Shown here piece after piece: positions 8,290-17,460 of a stretch of 64,000 nucleotides of DNA (position 1 is the first letter of the stretch; the number at the start of each line of letters is the position of its first letter). The notes under the pieces were generated by a model. It searched no databases. It was not told the DNA's origin and worked only from the letters and a program-made list of their open reading frames with translations. The translations under genes were made by a program, and so were the position numbers. The stretch is from Selenomonadaceae bacterium (GTDB lineage Bacteria; Bacillota; Negativicutes; Selenomonadales; Selenomonadaceae), in contig JAGABT010000016.1 of NCBI GenBank assembly GCA_017614505.1, positions 310,001-374,000 on the forward strand, written 5' to 3'.

Positions 8290-9692
8290 AGCAGCTCGCC
8301 AACGATTTTAAAAGCTGGATTCTCGCGCAGAAAATTCCTGACGCCACGCTCAAAGACGCCGGCGATTCTGTCAAGATTTCGACAAGCTACGCCGCCGGTG
8401 AAGTCAACTTCCACGACCTTGACGTTTTCATTATCGAGATGGTTGTTACCAATCTGGCGGACGGCGAGAACAAATTCTACCTGCACTTCGAGCTGAAGGA
8501 TTTAGCCTACGCGCAGGAACTTTTCGGCGAAATGGTTGAGACGCTGGCGGATTTGAAAAAGCAGCAGACTTTAAAAATTCTGCTCAGCTGCACCGGCGGC
8601 TTGACGACTGGATTTTTCGCTGAGAAACTCAATGACGCGGCTAAACTTTTGTCGCTGGACTACGAATTTAACGCCGTGCCGTTCCACAAACTTTACAGCG
8701 CGGCTTTCAATTACTCGGTGATACTGCTTGCGCCGCAGATAGCGTATCAGGCGAAAGCGGCGCAGGAAGTTTTGAGCAGCCAGCTGGTGTTGAAAATCCC
8801 GCCGAAAGTTTTTGCAAGCTACGACGCGGCGGAAATGCTAAAATTCATTCGCGCAGAACTTGAAAGCTGGAAGAAGACCGCCGCCGAGCGTTTCATCGCC
8901 AAAGTGCGCAAGGGTATCAGGAGCGACGCGCGGATTCTGTCAATCGCTATCATGCCGTCGAACGCGCAGAGCCGCATTGCCTATCGCATTTACGAAAAGG
9001 GCGCGCCGATTCTTGACGAAACTGTTATCAAAAACAAGCTCAACTACATCAACGATCTGCGCGACATTCTGGATACGGTTGCCTGCCGCTGCAAAAATTT
9101 CGACGCGATTGGAATTGCGACGGGCGGCACGATTCACGACGGTCATATAGACCTTGAGCATTTCATTTCGCCGGATATTAATCTTCAGAAACTGCTCGAA
9201 GATAAATACGGCGTGCCGGTGACGATTACCAACAATCTCAAATCCGCCGCGCTCGGATACTACGTTCAGCAGGATAAGTACGAAAATATTCTGTTCGTGT
9301 CGCGCCCCGTCGGCTATCGCGCTGGCGGAATTGGAATGGTTTTGAATGGCAGGGTTTTCAACGGCGCTCACAACATGGCTGGCGAAATTCGCTACACCAC
9401 GGAAAGTTTCGTTGCGAAGGAAGACTGGGACAACCGCGTTATGTACGACCTTGACAAAATTCTGGACGGCGTGGCGTTTGAAATTCGCGCAGGAATATCG
9501 GTCGTCGACCCAGATTTAATCTGCCTTCGGAGCCCAATGACGCCGGATATTGAGCGTGTGAAGGCAAAGCTGGCAGAATTTATCCCAAAAAAATATTTGC
9601 CCGATTTCGTGTACCTGCGCGATGAAGAAATGCAGGAATACGTTCTGCTCGGACAAATGATTTTGAGCCTCGAATCGCTGGAAAAAAATTAG
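8286..9692 (+). CDS. Unknown N-domain / EIIB-like / degenerate ROK fusion, copy 2
   Basis: 468 residues, the closest relative of the preceding gene and overlapping it by ATGA. Same order: N-domain (1-90), EIIB-like domain with Cys102 in SCTGGLTTGF, ROK-like domain. In the ROK part the kinase motif is further degraded (NNLKSA in place of N-D-x-N-x-A), while IGIATGG, GGIGMVLNGRVFNG and the AGE motif remain. Tandem duplication with divergence suggests two sensors of different specificity. It ends convergently against hit with a 4-bp overlap (TTAG), leaving no room for a terminator. Confidence 0.72.
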   Translation: MKQLANDFKSWILAQKIPDATLKDAGDSVKISTSYAAGEVNFHDLDVFIIEMVVTNLADGENKFYLHFELKDLAYAQELFGEMVETLADLKKQQTLKILLSCTGGLTTGFFAEKLNDAAKLLSLDYEFNAVPFHKLYSAAFNYSVILLAPQIAYQAKAAQEVLSSQLVLKIPPKVFASYDAAEMLKFIRAELESWKKTAAERFIAKVRKGIRSDARILSIAIMPSNAQSRIAYRIYEKGAPILDETVIKNKLNYINDLRDILDTVACRCKNFDAIGIATGGTIHDGHIDLEHFISPDINLQKLLEDKYGVPVTITNNLKSAALGYYVQQDKYENILFVSRPVGYRAGGIGMVLNGRVFNGAHNMAGEIRYTTESFVAKEDWDNRVMYDLDKILDGVAFEIRAGISVVDPDLICLRSPMTPDIERVKAKLAEFIPKKYLPDFVYLRDEEMQEYVLLGQMILSLESLEKN

Positions 9693-10027
9693 CCAGGCGG
9701 CCACGTCATTTTGCGCCCGCCCAAAAGATGAACGTGCAGGTGATTGACGGTCTGTCCGCCCTCCTCGCCGGTGTTGACGACCAGCCGAAAGCCGGTTACG
9801 TCGACGCCGGTTTTTTTTGCAATTTCGGGAACGACTTCGGTGAAAATGTGCGCGGCGAGATTTTTATCTTCAAGCTCGGTGATATTGGCTACGTGAACTT
9901 TCGGGACAATCAAAACGTGAACAGGCGCCTGAGGACTGGCGTCGTTGAAGGCGGCGACGGTTTCATCTTCGTAAATGAGCGTGCCGATTTCCCCGCGCGC
10001 GATTTTGCAAAAAACGCAGTCTGCCAT
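9689..10027 (-). CDS. HIT family nucleotide hydrolase (HinT-like)
   Basis: 112-residue histidine-triad protein. Begins CVFCKIARGEIG with the two Cys of the HinT zinc-type N-terminus, continues with AFNDASPQAPVHVLIVPK and ends with the triad HLHVHLLGG. The family hydrolyses adenosine 5'-phosphoramidates and related nucleotides in the cytoplasm. SD AAGGAGG precedes ATG, and a good promoter lies in the divergent region shared with the PTS gene. Confidence 0.95.
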   Translation of the reverse strand: MADCVFCKIARGEIGTLIYEDETVAAFNDASPQAPVHVLIVPKVHVANITELEDKNLAAHIFTEVVPEIAKKTGVDVTGFRLVVNTGEEGGQTVNHLHVHLLGGRKMTWPPG

Positions 10028-10051
10028 AAATTAACCTCCTTTGCTGTGGAA

Positions 10052-10080
10052 ATTTTAGCAGACAGCGTAAGAATTTTCAA
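10052..10080 (-). promoter_or_regulatory. Promoter for the HIT gene
   Basis: On the minus strand TTGAAA, 17 bp, TAAAAT. It fills most of the 67-bp divergent gap, so any PTS promoter would have to overlap it. Confidence 0.6.
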
Positions 10081-10094
10081 CAGGAGGGATTTCA

Positions 10095-11951
10095 ATGGCG
10101 CGGAAATACGAAGAACTGGCGGCGGAAATTATCCGGCACGTCGGCGGCGTAGAAAATGTTGAGACGCTGGCGCAGTGCGTGACGCGGCTACGGTTCATGC
10201 TGAAAGACGAGAAAAAGGCGAATATCAGCGCGCTGAAAAAGCTGGACAGCGTGCTGGCGGTAATGCAAAGCGGCGGACAGTGCCAGATAGTTATCGGGGA
10301 AACGGTCGGCGAAGTCTACGCGGAAATTTTGCGGCAGCACGATATTAAGCCGGAGGAAGAAACTGAAGTCATTCACCGGCGGAAAATGGACGCGCTGGTC
10401 GGCACGATTTCAGGAATTTTCATGCCGCTGCTGGGATTACTGGCGGCGGGCGGAATGCTCAAGGGAATGGTAGTGCTGATCGCATCGTTCAAGCTTGTCG
10501 ACACGAGCAGCGGCACTTACCAGATTTTGAATGTGCTGTCGGACTCATTTTTCTATTTCATGCCGATATTTTTGGGCTGTACGGCGGCGAAGAATTTCCG
10601 AATGTCGAACGAGTATACGGCGATGGCGATAGGAGCGGCGCTGGTTTATCCGAGCCTGGAACAAATGCGGGCAGGCGAGGTGCTGTACGAAGTTTTCAGC
10701 GGAACGCTTTTCGCGTCGCCGATTCACATAGAATTTCTGGGCGTGCCGGTGATACTGGTGAACTACGCGACGAGCATAATCCCGATAATTTTGTCGGTGT
10801 GGGTGGCGTCGAAAATCGAAAGGGTGCTGCTGCGGATAATCCCGCCGATTTTCAAAAGCTTCGGCGTGACGTTTATCATGCTGCTGATAATGATACCGCT
10901 GACGCTGCTGGTAGTGGGACCAATTTCGACGTGGCTGGGGCAGGCGGTCGGCGCGGCGTCGACAGGAATTTTCGGTTTCAGCCCGATGGTTGCGGGATTT
11001 TTACTCGGCGGATTCTGGCAGATACTGGTTATGTTCGGACTGCACTGGGGACTGGTAATGGTTATGCTCAGCAATATCGTTTCGCTGGGCAGTGACCCGA
11101 TTGTCGCCATAACATTTGGCGCGTCGTTCGCGCAGACCGGCGCAGTGCTGGCGATTCTGATTCGCACGAAAGACAAAAAGCTCCGCGGAATTGCGCTGCC
11201 GGCTTTTATTTCAGGGATTTTCGGAATAACTGAACCGGCGATTTACGGCGTGACATTGCCGCGCGTAAGATTTTTCGTAATTTCCTGCATTGGCGCGGCG
11301 ATTGGCGGTGCGCTTGGCGGATTTCTGGACATTCGCATTTACATTTTCGGTGGCATGGGAATTTTCGAGTACCCGTGCTTTATCAATCCGGCGACGAATG
11401 ACGTGCAGGGAATGTACAACGCCATGATTGTTTCGGGCGTTTCCTTCGCGCTGGGATTTCTTATGAGCCTGCCGCTTTACCTTGACAAAAAGGCGGTGAA
11501 GGAAGTCAGCGAAAATATTGGCAGCCCGCTTACCGGCAGGGTCGTCGCGCTGAAAGATGTGCCGGACGAAAGTTTTGCTGAGGGCGTGGGCGTAGCGATT
11601 GAGCCGGAGAGCGGTGAAGTTCTGGCGCCGGTTGACGCGGAAGTTGCGATGATTTTCCCTACGAATCACGCAATATGGCTTAAGACGAAAAATGACGTGG
11701 AAATTCTTATTCACGTTGGACTTGATACGACTAAACTTGACGGCGACGGCTTCAACGCTCTGGTCGCGCTGGGCGATAAGGTTAAGCGCGGGCAACGCCT
11801 GATTGAGTTCGACTTGGAGAAACTGAAGGCCGCCGGTTGTTCCACGCTGACGCCGGTGCTCGTTGCCAACTACAGCCTCTACGCGGACGCCTACGCGACG
11901 GATAAGAAGGCTGTCAAGGTCGGCGATAAAATTATCACTGTGATTTTCTGA
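10095..11951 (+). CDS. PTS beta-glucoside-type transporter EIIBCA
   Basis: 618-residue complete sugar permease of the glucose superfamily, beta-glucoside type (BglP-like). EIIB domain, residues 1-90, with phospho-Cys28 in LAQCVTRLRF. EIIC domain, about 105-460, with about 10 helices, MPLLGLLAAGGMLKG and FGITEPAIYGVTLP. EIIA domain, about 475-618, begins GSPLTGRVV and contains the phospho-His in ILIHVGLDT. It takes up and phosphorylates a beta-glucoside or related sugar using HPr-P. No phospho-glucosidase or BglG antiterminator gene adjoins it; the upstream EIIB-ROK fusions are the only PTS-like neighbours and could be its sensors (inference). SD AGGAGGG. Confidence 0.92.
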   Translation: MARKYEELAAEIIRHVGGVENVETLAQCVTRLRFMLKDEKKANISALKKLDSVLAVMQSGGQCQIVIGETVGEVYAEILRQHDIKPEEETEVIHRRKMDALVGTISGIFMPLLGLLAAGGMLKGMVVLIASFKLVDTSSGTYQILNVLSDSFFYFMPIFLGCTAAKNFRMSNEYTAMAIGAALVYPSLEQMRAGEVLYEVFSGTLFASPIHIEFLGVPVILVNYATSIIPIILSVWVASKIERVLLRIIPPIFKSFGVTFIMLLIMIPLTLLVVGPISTWLGQAVGAASTGIFGFSPMVAGFLLGGFWQILVMFGLHWGLVMVMLSNIVSLGSDPIVAITFGASFAQTGAVLAILIRTKDKKLRGIALPAFISGIFGITEPAIYGVTLPRVRFFVISCIGAAIGGALGGFLDIRIYIFGGMGIFEYPCFINPATNDVQGMYNAMIVSGVSFALGFLMSLPLYLDKKAVKEVSENIGSPLTGRVVALKDVPDESFAEGVGVAIEPESGEVLAPVDAEVAMIFPTNHAIWLKTKNDVEILIHVGLDTTKLDGDGFNALVALGDKVKRGQRLIEFDLEKLKAAGCSTLTPVLVANYSLYADAYATDKKAVKVGDKIITVIF

Positions 11952-11960
11952 GGTGTTGAC

Positions 11961-12494
11961 ATGAATATTAAAAGTTTGAGCAAATTTCTTTCGCTGGTAC
12001 TGCGCCACAAGCCGGAGACGATTGGCATAAAGCTGGACGCGAACGGTTGGGCGGACGTTTCGGAAATTCTGCGCGGTATGAAAATTGACATGGCGGCGCT
12101 GGAAAAAGTTGTGGCGGAAAATGACAAGCAGCGCTTTGCCTTCAATGATGATAAGACGAAAATCCGCGCGAATCAGGGACATTCGGTCAAGGTTGATGTG
12201 GAGCTGGCTGAAAAAGTCCCGCCGGAAATTCTTTACCACGGCACGATTGAGCGAAACGCCAAATCCATTGCTGAACGCGGCTTGCTGAAAATGAACCGGC
12301 TCTACGTGCATTTGTCCGGCGACGTTGAAACTGCAAAAAAAGTAGCCGCCCGTCGGAGCGGTACGGCTGTCATTTATGAGATTCGCGCGCGGGAAATGTA
12401 CGACGCGGGATTTAAATTCTACCAGTCGGAAAATGGCGTCTGGCTCACCGAGCACGTGCCGCCTACTTATTTTCGGCGATATACTTGCGCATAA
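11961..12494 (+). CDS. kptA: RNA 2'-phosphotransferase (Tpt1/KptA family)
   Basis: 177 residues. N-terminal winged-helix part starts LSKFLSLVLRHKPETIGI with the conserved R-H. The ADP-ribosyltransferase-like part has YHGTIERNAKSIAERGL, RLYVHLS and the terminal W-L-T-E-H-V-P. The family transfers a 2'-phosphate from RNA to NAD; in bacteria its physiological RNA target is unclear. It starts 9 bp after the PTS gene, so probably co-transcribed. Its last 32 bp overlap the convergent hypothetical gene. Confidence 0.93.
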   Translation: MNIKSLSKFLSLVLRHKPETIGIKLDANGWADVSEILRGMKIDMAALEKVVAENDKQRFAFNDDKTKIRANQGHSVKVDVELAEKVPPEILYHGTIERNAKSIAERGLLKMNRLYVHLSGDVETAKKVAARRSGTAVIYEIRAREMYDAGFKFYQSENGVWLTEHVPPTYFRRYTCA

Positions 12495-12807
12495 ATTTAA
12501 TCGTGCTGTCCTTGATAACGTTGTCCTTGCGCTCGTAGTTGATAATTCTGAACAGGCGCTCAACGCGGTCGATGATGCCGGTGTTGGCGGTCTTGAAGGT
12601 TTCGCCGTCAATCGTGAGTTCGACTTTGCCGCTGGAAAAAAGCAGGCTGCGGGATACGCCGAGGAGCTGTTTGCCCTGCATATCGTTAATCGAATAGCGA
12701 ATGTCCATTTCGCCGGCGGAAGTTTCCCACGTGAGCTGGCGGTTAATCGCCTGATAAATCAAAATGTCGATGTACTCGCGGATAATTTCGTGGGTTCTGG
12801 TATTCAT
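12463..12807 (-). CDS. Hypothetical protein, 114 aa
   Basis: I do not recognise the family. Highly charged, soluble, no signal peptide; N-terminal helix THEIIREYIDILIYQAINR, then a beta-rich middle and a C-terminal basic helix. SD AAGGAGG upstream of the ATG and codon use like its neighbours support a real gene. It lies 12 bp after the acetyltransferase gene in the purB run and overlaps the end of kptA by 32 bp on the other strand. Confidence 0.65.
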   Translation of the reverse strand: MNTRTHEIIREYIDILIYQAINRQLTWETSAGEMDIRYSINDMQGKQLLGVSRSLLFSSGKVELTIDGETFKTANTGIIDRVERLFRIINYERKDNVIKDSTIKFMRKYIAENK

Positions 12808-12819
12808 GGTGAAGCCTCC

Positions 12820-13323
12820 TTAGTATGTCATAATTTTTTCAAAGCGAAAGAAATATTCAAAATCGGGTCTGTCGCGGTCGTCTGTCATGGGATTTTTGGG
12901 GTTGAAAAATTCGACGATACGAAAGCCGCATTTGTTGACGTAGAAATGAATGTTGCGCTTCTCGAAGTACGGCGTGAAAGTTTCCCAGATTTTAGTTTCG
13001 GGGTGAAGATTTTCAATCGCCTTCCACGCCGCCGAGCCGAGCCCGCGCGATTGACTGCCGACCTTGATAAAAAACAGCAGCAATTCATTTTGGTTATCAG
13101 CGCGGATTTTGAGAACGGCTCCGCCTACATTTTCGCCGTCGCAAAGAATGTTGTAACTCTCGGCTCCCTCGGCGTTGAACGATTCGATAACGTCTTCGCG
13201 CGGAATAACTTCGTCGAGAGTATCGCCGAATTCCTCAACAAAGGCAACTTTGAAGGCGCGCTGAATTTCGGCAATAAAATTTTCTCTGCCCGCGTCAGTC
13301 AGCGGTACGAGTTCGATTTTCAT
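12820..13323 (-). CDS. GNAT family N-acetyltransferase
   Basis: 167 residues with the GNAT core: central strand LLLFFIKVGSQSRGLGSAAWKAIEN includes the acetyl-CoA pyrophosphate loop Q-x-x-G-x-G/A (QSRGLGSA), followed by HFYVNKCGFRIVEFF, the usual C-terminal motif. Substrate unknown. Start ATG overlaps the purB stop codon (ATGA), indicating translational coupling to a purine gene. Confidence 0.85.
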   Translation of the reverse strand: MKIELVPLTDAGRENFIAEIQRAFKVAFVEEFGDTLDEVIPREDVIESFNAEGAESYNILCDGENVGGAVLKIRADNQNELLLFFIKVGSQSRGLGSAAWKAIENLHPETKIWETFTPYFEKRNIHFYVNKCGFRIVEFFNPKNPMTDDRDRPDFEYFFRFEKIMTY

Positions 13324-14612
13324 AGCTCGAAGCGCTCAAAAATCATGTCGACGTTGCGCAGGAACCACTGGTAGTCGAAGCAGTCAGCAATTTCCTCGGC
13401 GCTGAGATATTTGCGAATGTCGGCGTCATTTTCGATATTCGTGCGGAAATCTTCGCCTTCGAGCCAGCGTTTCATGGCGTTGCGCTGAACCCACTTGTAA
13501 GCGTCTTCGCGCAGGACGCCCTTGCTGACAACGGCGAGCATAATCCGCTGGCTGTAAATGAGACCGCCGGTGCGGTTGAGATTGTGGAGCATGGCGTCGG
13601 GATAAACCAGCAGCTTGTCGATAATCTTAGTGATTTTGCGGGTGCAGTAGTCGACGTTGATAGTCGAATCCGGCAGAATGACGCGTTCAACGGAGCTGTG
13701 AGAAATGTCGCGTTCATGCCAGAGGGTAATGTCTTCCATGGCGGCGATGGCGTTCCCGCGCACAAGGCGAGCCATACCGGCAACGCGTTCGCAGTTGATA
13801 GGGTTGCGCTTATGCGGCATGGCGGAGGAGCCTTTCTGCCCAGGCTGGAAATATTCTTCAGCTTCGCGAATGTCAGTGCGCTGGAGGTTGCGAATTTCAG
13901 TGGCGATTTTCTCAAGCGTGCTGGCGACGATAGCGAGCGTGGTGACGTACTCAGCGTGGCGGTCGCGCTGAATGACCTGCGTGGCAAGTTTGACCGGCTC
14001 AAGCCCCAGCTTTTCGCAGACAAGCTCTTCGATTTTGGGATTGATATTTGAGTAAGTGCCGACGGCGCCGCTGAGTTTGCCGACGCTGACGATTTTTTTA
14101 GCGTGTTCGACGCGCTCAATGTCACGCTCAATTTCGGCGCTCCAGAGTGCCAGTTTCAAACCGAAAGTCATAGGTTCGGCGTGAATGCCGTGAGTTCTGC
14201 CAATGCAGGGCGTGTGCTTAAATTCTTTCGCGCGGCGTCTCAAAACTTCGCGCAGATTTTTCAAATCGTCAAGGATAATATCAGCCGCCTGCTTCATCAT
14301 AAGACAGTAGGCGGTATCCTTCACGTCGCTGGAAGTCAAGCCCTTGTGGACGTACTTTGAATCTTCGCCGACGTATTCAGCAACATTCGTCAAAAAGGCA
14401 ATAATGTCGTGGTCGGTGACAGCTTCGATTTCCTTGATACGTTCGACGGTGAAATTAGCCTTCGCGCGGATATTCTGAGCGGCGGCGGCAGGAATTTCGC
14501 CGAGTTCAGCCATGGCGTCACAGGCGGCAAGTTCAACGTTGAGAATCGTGCGCCATTCGTTGTCGAGCGACCAGATTTTGCCCATTTCGGGCAGGGTGTA
14601 GCGTTCAATCAT
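13320..14612 (-). CDS. purB: Adenylosuccinate lyase
   Basis: 430-residue lyase of the fumarase/aspartase superfamily. It cleaves SAICAR and adenylosuccinate in purine synthesis. Signature GSSAMPHKRNPI is present, with TSSDVKDTA and GRTHGIHAEPMTFG as the other conserved regions. Start preceded by AAAGGAG. It lies between an exported protein and a GNAT enzyme rather than with other pur genes. Confidence 0.97.
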   Translation of the reverse strand: MIERYTLPEMGKIWSLDNEWRTILNVELAACDAMAELGEIPAAAAQNIRAKANFTVERIKEIEAVTDHDIIAFLTNVAEYVGEDSKYVHKGLTSSDVKDTAYCLMMKQAADIILDDLKNLREVLRRRAKEFKHTPCIGRTHGIHAEPMTFGLKLALWSAEIERDIERVEHAKKIVSVGKLSGAVGTYSNINPKIEELVCEKLGLEPVKLATQVIQRDRHAEYVTTLAIVASTLEKIATEIRNLQRTDIREAEEYFQPGQKGSSAMPHKRNPINCERVAGMARLVRGNAIAAMEDITLWHERDISHSSVERVILPDSTINVDYCTRKITKIIDKLLVYPDAMLHNLNRTGGLIYSQRIMLAVVSKGVLREDAYKWVQRNAMKRWLEGEDFRTNIENDADIRKYLSAEEIADCFDYQWFLRNVDMIFERFEL

Positions 14613-14626
14613 AAAGTTTGCTCCTT

Positions 14627-15451
14627 TCAGTTGGTAAGGTAGTAGTGCTGGGACAAATCTACGAGTTCATCTGAAACGAACGAGTGGAAGGCGGCGAAGG
14701 ACAGATTTTCAACGTATGCTGAAAAAGTATAGTTTCCGACAGCCCAGGCGGCGACGTGGTTATTTTCGTCGATTTTGGCAATGTAGACCGTGATGCCGTT
14801 GACGACGTTCGTGCGCCATTTGACGCCGGTAACGCCGCTAACGTCCTTGAGTTCCTCGCCGTCGGCGCGCCGGTAGGTTCTGACGTGCAGTGAAACGGCA
14901 GGTTCCCAGCGGCGCCCGTAGCGAATTTCAGCCAGCCTGTCGCCGATTGACGTGATCGAACTGATTGTGTAGCCGGATTTTTTCGGCACGTAGAGCGGCG
15001 TGAAATTCATCGCGCGGACAATTTCGTCAAAGCTGGCGTAGGTCGTAACTGGATTGGGGAGACCAACCGCCGGCTGATTTTCAGTTTCAGCGGGAGTTGG
15101 AGTGACGGGTTCAGCGGCAGTGCGTTCGGTACGTTCAGGCGGTATTGGATTTTTAGAAATTGGCGCCTTGCCGGAAATTTCGTCACGGGCTTTCTGACGC
15201 TCCTCGTCGATTTTCTTACGCGCGGCTTTGCGTTCCTCTTCGAGACGTTTCTGTTCCTCGCGCAGTTCACTTTCGGTTTTGGCTTTAACGGTCGGCTCAG
15301 GATTAGGGTCGAAAATTTCAACGCGGTCGCTGGAATTTTGCTGTTCGGCGGAAATTTGAGCAAGTTCATCGTCGAGGGGCGCGGCGTTTACCGCTGTGAA
15401 ACCGTGAAGGAAAATCAGCGCGGACGCCACGGCAAATTTTTTTGTGTTCAT
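14627..15451 (-). CDS. Exported coiled-coil protein with DUF4367-like C-terminal domain
   Basis: About 274 residues. Clear signal peptide (MNTKKFAVASALIFLHGF, cleavage after AVNA). A charged coiled coil follows, rich in E, K and R (about residues 55-95), then a Pro/Thr/Glu linker. The C-terminal globular part of about 140 residues (FTPLYVPKKSGYTISSITSI onward) resembles DUF4367/anti-sigma-like extracellular domains, with low certainty. The ATG with AAGGTGG before it was preferred over an upstream start that would place the signal peptide in mid-protein. Sits between serC and purB. Confidence 0.7.
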   Translation of the reverse strand: MNTKKFAVASALIFLHGFTAVNAAPLDDELAQISAEQQNSSDRVEIFDPNPEPTVKAKTESELREEQKRLEEERKAARKKIDEERQKARDEISGKAPISKNPIPPERTERTAAEPVTPTPAETENQPAVGLPNPVTTYASFDEIVRAMNFTPLYVPKKSGYTISSITSIGDRLAEIRYGRRWEPAVSLHVRTYRRADGEELKDVSGVTGVKWRTNVVNGITVYIAKIDENNHVAAWAVGNYTFSAYVENLSFAAFHSFVSDELVDLSQHYYLTN

Positions 15452-15461
15452 GGCTGCCACC

Positions 15462-16547
15462 TTAAGAATTACTGCGCCGGAATTTGTCCATGAAACTGGC
15501 AAGAACTTCGACGCCCTCAATCGACATGGCGTTGTAAATCGAAGCGCGCATACCGCCGACGGAGCGATGACCCTTGACGCCGCTCAGATTATTTTCGAGC
15601 GCCTCGGCGACGAATTTTTTCTCAAGTTCCTCGCTGGGCAGGCGGAAGGTGACGTTCATGAAAGAGCGGCTGTCCTTATCGGCGTGCCCGCGGTAGAATC
15701 CGTCGGAGCTGTCAATCGCGCTGTAGAGAAGTTCAGCCTTGCGGGCGTTGCGCTTAGCCATTTCAGCGAGACCGCCCTGGTTTTTAATCCACGCGGCGAC
15801 CTTGCCGACCATGTAAATGCTGAAGGCGGGCGGCGTGTTGTACAGGGAATTTTTCTTGTAGAAAGTGTCGTAGCGGAGCATCGTGGGCAGGGTATCCAGA
15901 CTTTTCTCGATAAGCTTTTTCTGCGCGACGACGATAACGACGCCAGCGGGACCGAGATTTTTCTGAACACCGGCGTAAATCAGCGCGAACTTTTTAAAAT
16001 CCCACGGGCGGCTGAGCATATCAGAAGACATGTCAGCGAAAAGCGGTACGCCGCCGGTTTCTGGAACGTAGTGGTATTCGGTGCCGTAAATCGTGTTGTT
16101 GTTGCAGATGTGGAAGTAGGCGGCGCTGGGAGAAATTTTGAGTTCAGACTGAGCGGGAACGCGGCGGAAATTTTCGTCTTTGGTAGACGCGGCAACTTCG
16201 CCGACGCCGAGGATTTCAGCCTCGCGGTAGGCGTTGCTGGAGAAAGTGCCGCTTAGCGCGTAGCTGCCTGGATTGGCTTTGGTGGCGAAATTCAGCGGGA
16301 TCATGGCGAACTGCAAAGACGCGCCGCCCTGAATGAACAAAACGTCGTAGTCATCGCCGAGGTTCATGAGTTCGAGAATGTCAGCTTTAGTTTGATTGTG
16401 AACTTTGTCATAGGGCTTGGAACGGTGACTGATTTCGATTATGGACATGCCGGAATTATCAAAGTTGAGAAACTCGGCTTGAGCTTCCTGCAGGACTTCG
16501 AGCGGCAGAGTCGCCGGACCAGGATTAAAATTGTAAACTCGCTTCAA
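15462..16547 (-). CDS. serC: Phosphoserine aminotransferase
   Basis: 361-residue class V aminotransferase that makes phosphoserine from 3-phosphohydroxypyruvate (PLP enzyme). Begins YNFNPGPATLPLEVL, contains IIEISHRSKPYDKVH, and has the PLP-Lys region IYAGVQKNLGPAGVVIV and the terminal GHRSVGGMRASIYNA. The TTG start is preceded by GGAGGTG and by a good promoter. Confidence 0.97.
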   Translation of the reverse strand: MKRVYNFNPGPATLPLEVLQEAQAEFLNFDNSGMSIIEISHRSKPYDKVHNQTKADILELMNLGDDYDVLFIQGGASLQFAMIPLNFATKANPGSYALSGTFSSNAYREAEILGVGEVAASTKDENFRRVPAQSELKISPSAAYFHICNNNTIYGTEYHYVPETGGVPLFADMSSDMLSRPWDFKKFALIYAGVQKNLGPAGVVIVVAQKKLIEKSLDTLPTMLRYDTFYKKNSLYNTPPAFSIYMVGKVAAWIKNQGGLAEMAKRNARKAELLYSAIDSSDGFYRGHADKDSRSFMNVTFRLPSEELEKKFVAEALENNLSGVKGHRSVGGMRASIYNAMSIEGVEVLASFMDKFRRSNS

Positions 16548-16567
16548 TTAAAAGCACCTCCACAAAT

Positions 16568-16596
16568 ATTTTAAACGCAACGGGAAATTTTGGCAA
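16568..16596 (-). promoter_or_regulatory. Promoter for serC
   Basis: Minus strand TTGCCA, 17 bp, TAAAAT. Its -35 abuts the U-tract of the jag terminator, so the two transcription units are packed end to start. Confidence 0.65.
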
Positions 16597-16597
16597 T

Positions 16598-16630
16598 AAA
16601 AAAAGAGACCCGCCGGAAAATTTGGCAGTC
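16598..16630 (-). terminator. Rho-independent terminator after jag
   Basis: Minus-strand hairpin GACTGCC / GGCGGGTC (one bulge) around an AT-rich loop, followed by CTC and seven T. Ends the yidC-jag unit just before the serC promoter. Confidence 0.6.
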
Positions 16631-16650
16631 CCATCGAATGCTGTGCGAAT

Positions 16651-17460
16651 TTATCTTGCGCGCTTTTTAGGCGAAATGATGATGTAGCGGTAAGGGTCTT
16701 CGCCGGCGCTGTGAGTTTCGATTTTGTTATTGTCCTGCAGGGCGGTATGAATCAGGCGGCGTTCACTGCGGCTCATTGGTTCGAGCTTAACGTCCTGCCT
16801 TGTACGGACAGCGCGGTCGGCGGCACTTTTAGCGAGTTTGAGAATAGCCTTCGCGCGGCGTTCGCGGTAGTTTTCAGCGTCGAGAACGAAGTAGATTTTT
16901 TCCGGCGCGCTGGCGCGGTTGGCGGCGAGGTTGGTAAGGTACTGCAGGGCGTCGAGAGTTTGTCCGTGCTTGCCGATAAGGACGCCGAGGCTTTTGCCGA
17001 CCAAATCGAGAATGACGTCAGATTCATTTTCCTTGACGTTAATTTCAACTTCGGCGTTCATGGCGGTGAAAACGCGGGCAAGGAAGTTTCGCGCAGATTC
17101 GATAACGGCGGATTTGTCGAAAGCGGATTCCGGCTCAGAATTTTCAGCAGGCGGTTCCGGCTCAATGACGGGTTCGGGTTCCGCCGGTTCGGTAAGAATT
17201 TCAGTTTCGACAGTCGGCGCAGTTTTTTCTTCGACTGGTTCAAGCGGAGCCGCTGGTTCGGGTTGCGGCTCGACAGGCTTGGGAATTTCTTTGAGAGTGA
17301 CTTTAACTTTAGCGGGTCTGGCGCCGAAGCCGAGGAAGCCTTTGGACGGTTTTTCGAGAACGGTAAATTCGATTTCGCTGGAAGTGACGCCCAGTTCCTG
17401 GAGCGCTGCTGAGACTGCGTCCTCCACAGTTTTGCCAGTTTTTTCAATCGTTGTCGTCAT
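16651..17460 (-). CDS. jag: Jag/KhpB RNA-binding protein
   Basis: 269 residues. Jag_N domain (about 1-55, with EKPSKGFLGFGARPAKV), then an unusually long Pro/Glu-rich linker (about 58-115), then the KH domain with loop IGKHGQTLDALQYL, then the R3H domain with MSRSERRLIHTAL. In Firmicutes KhpB works with KhpA as an RNA chaperone affecting cell elongation. Starts directly after yidC with AAGGAGG, the standard order. Confidence 0.94.
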   Translation of the reverse strand: MTTTIEKTGKTVEDAVSAALQELGVTSSEIEFTVLEKPSKGFLGFGARPAKVKVTLKEIPKPVEPQPEPAAPLEPVEEKTAPTVETEILTEPAEPEPVIEPEPPAENSEPESAFDKSAVIESARNFLARVFTAMNAEVEINVKENESDVILDLVGKSLGVLIGKHGQTLDALQYLTNLAANRASAPEKIYFVLDAENYRERRAKAILKLAKSAADRAVRTRQDVKLEPMSRSERRLIHTALQDNNKIETHSAGEDPYRYIIISPKKRAR

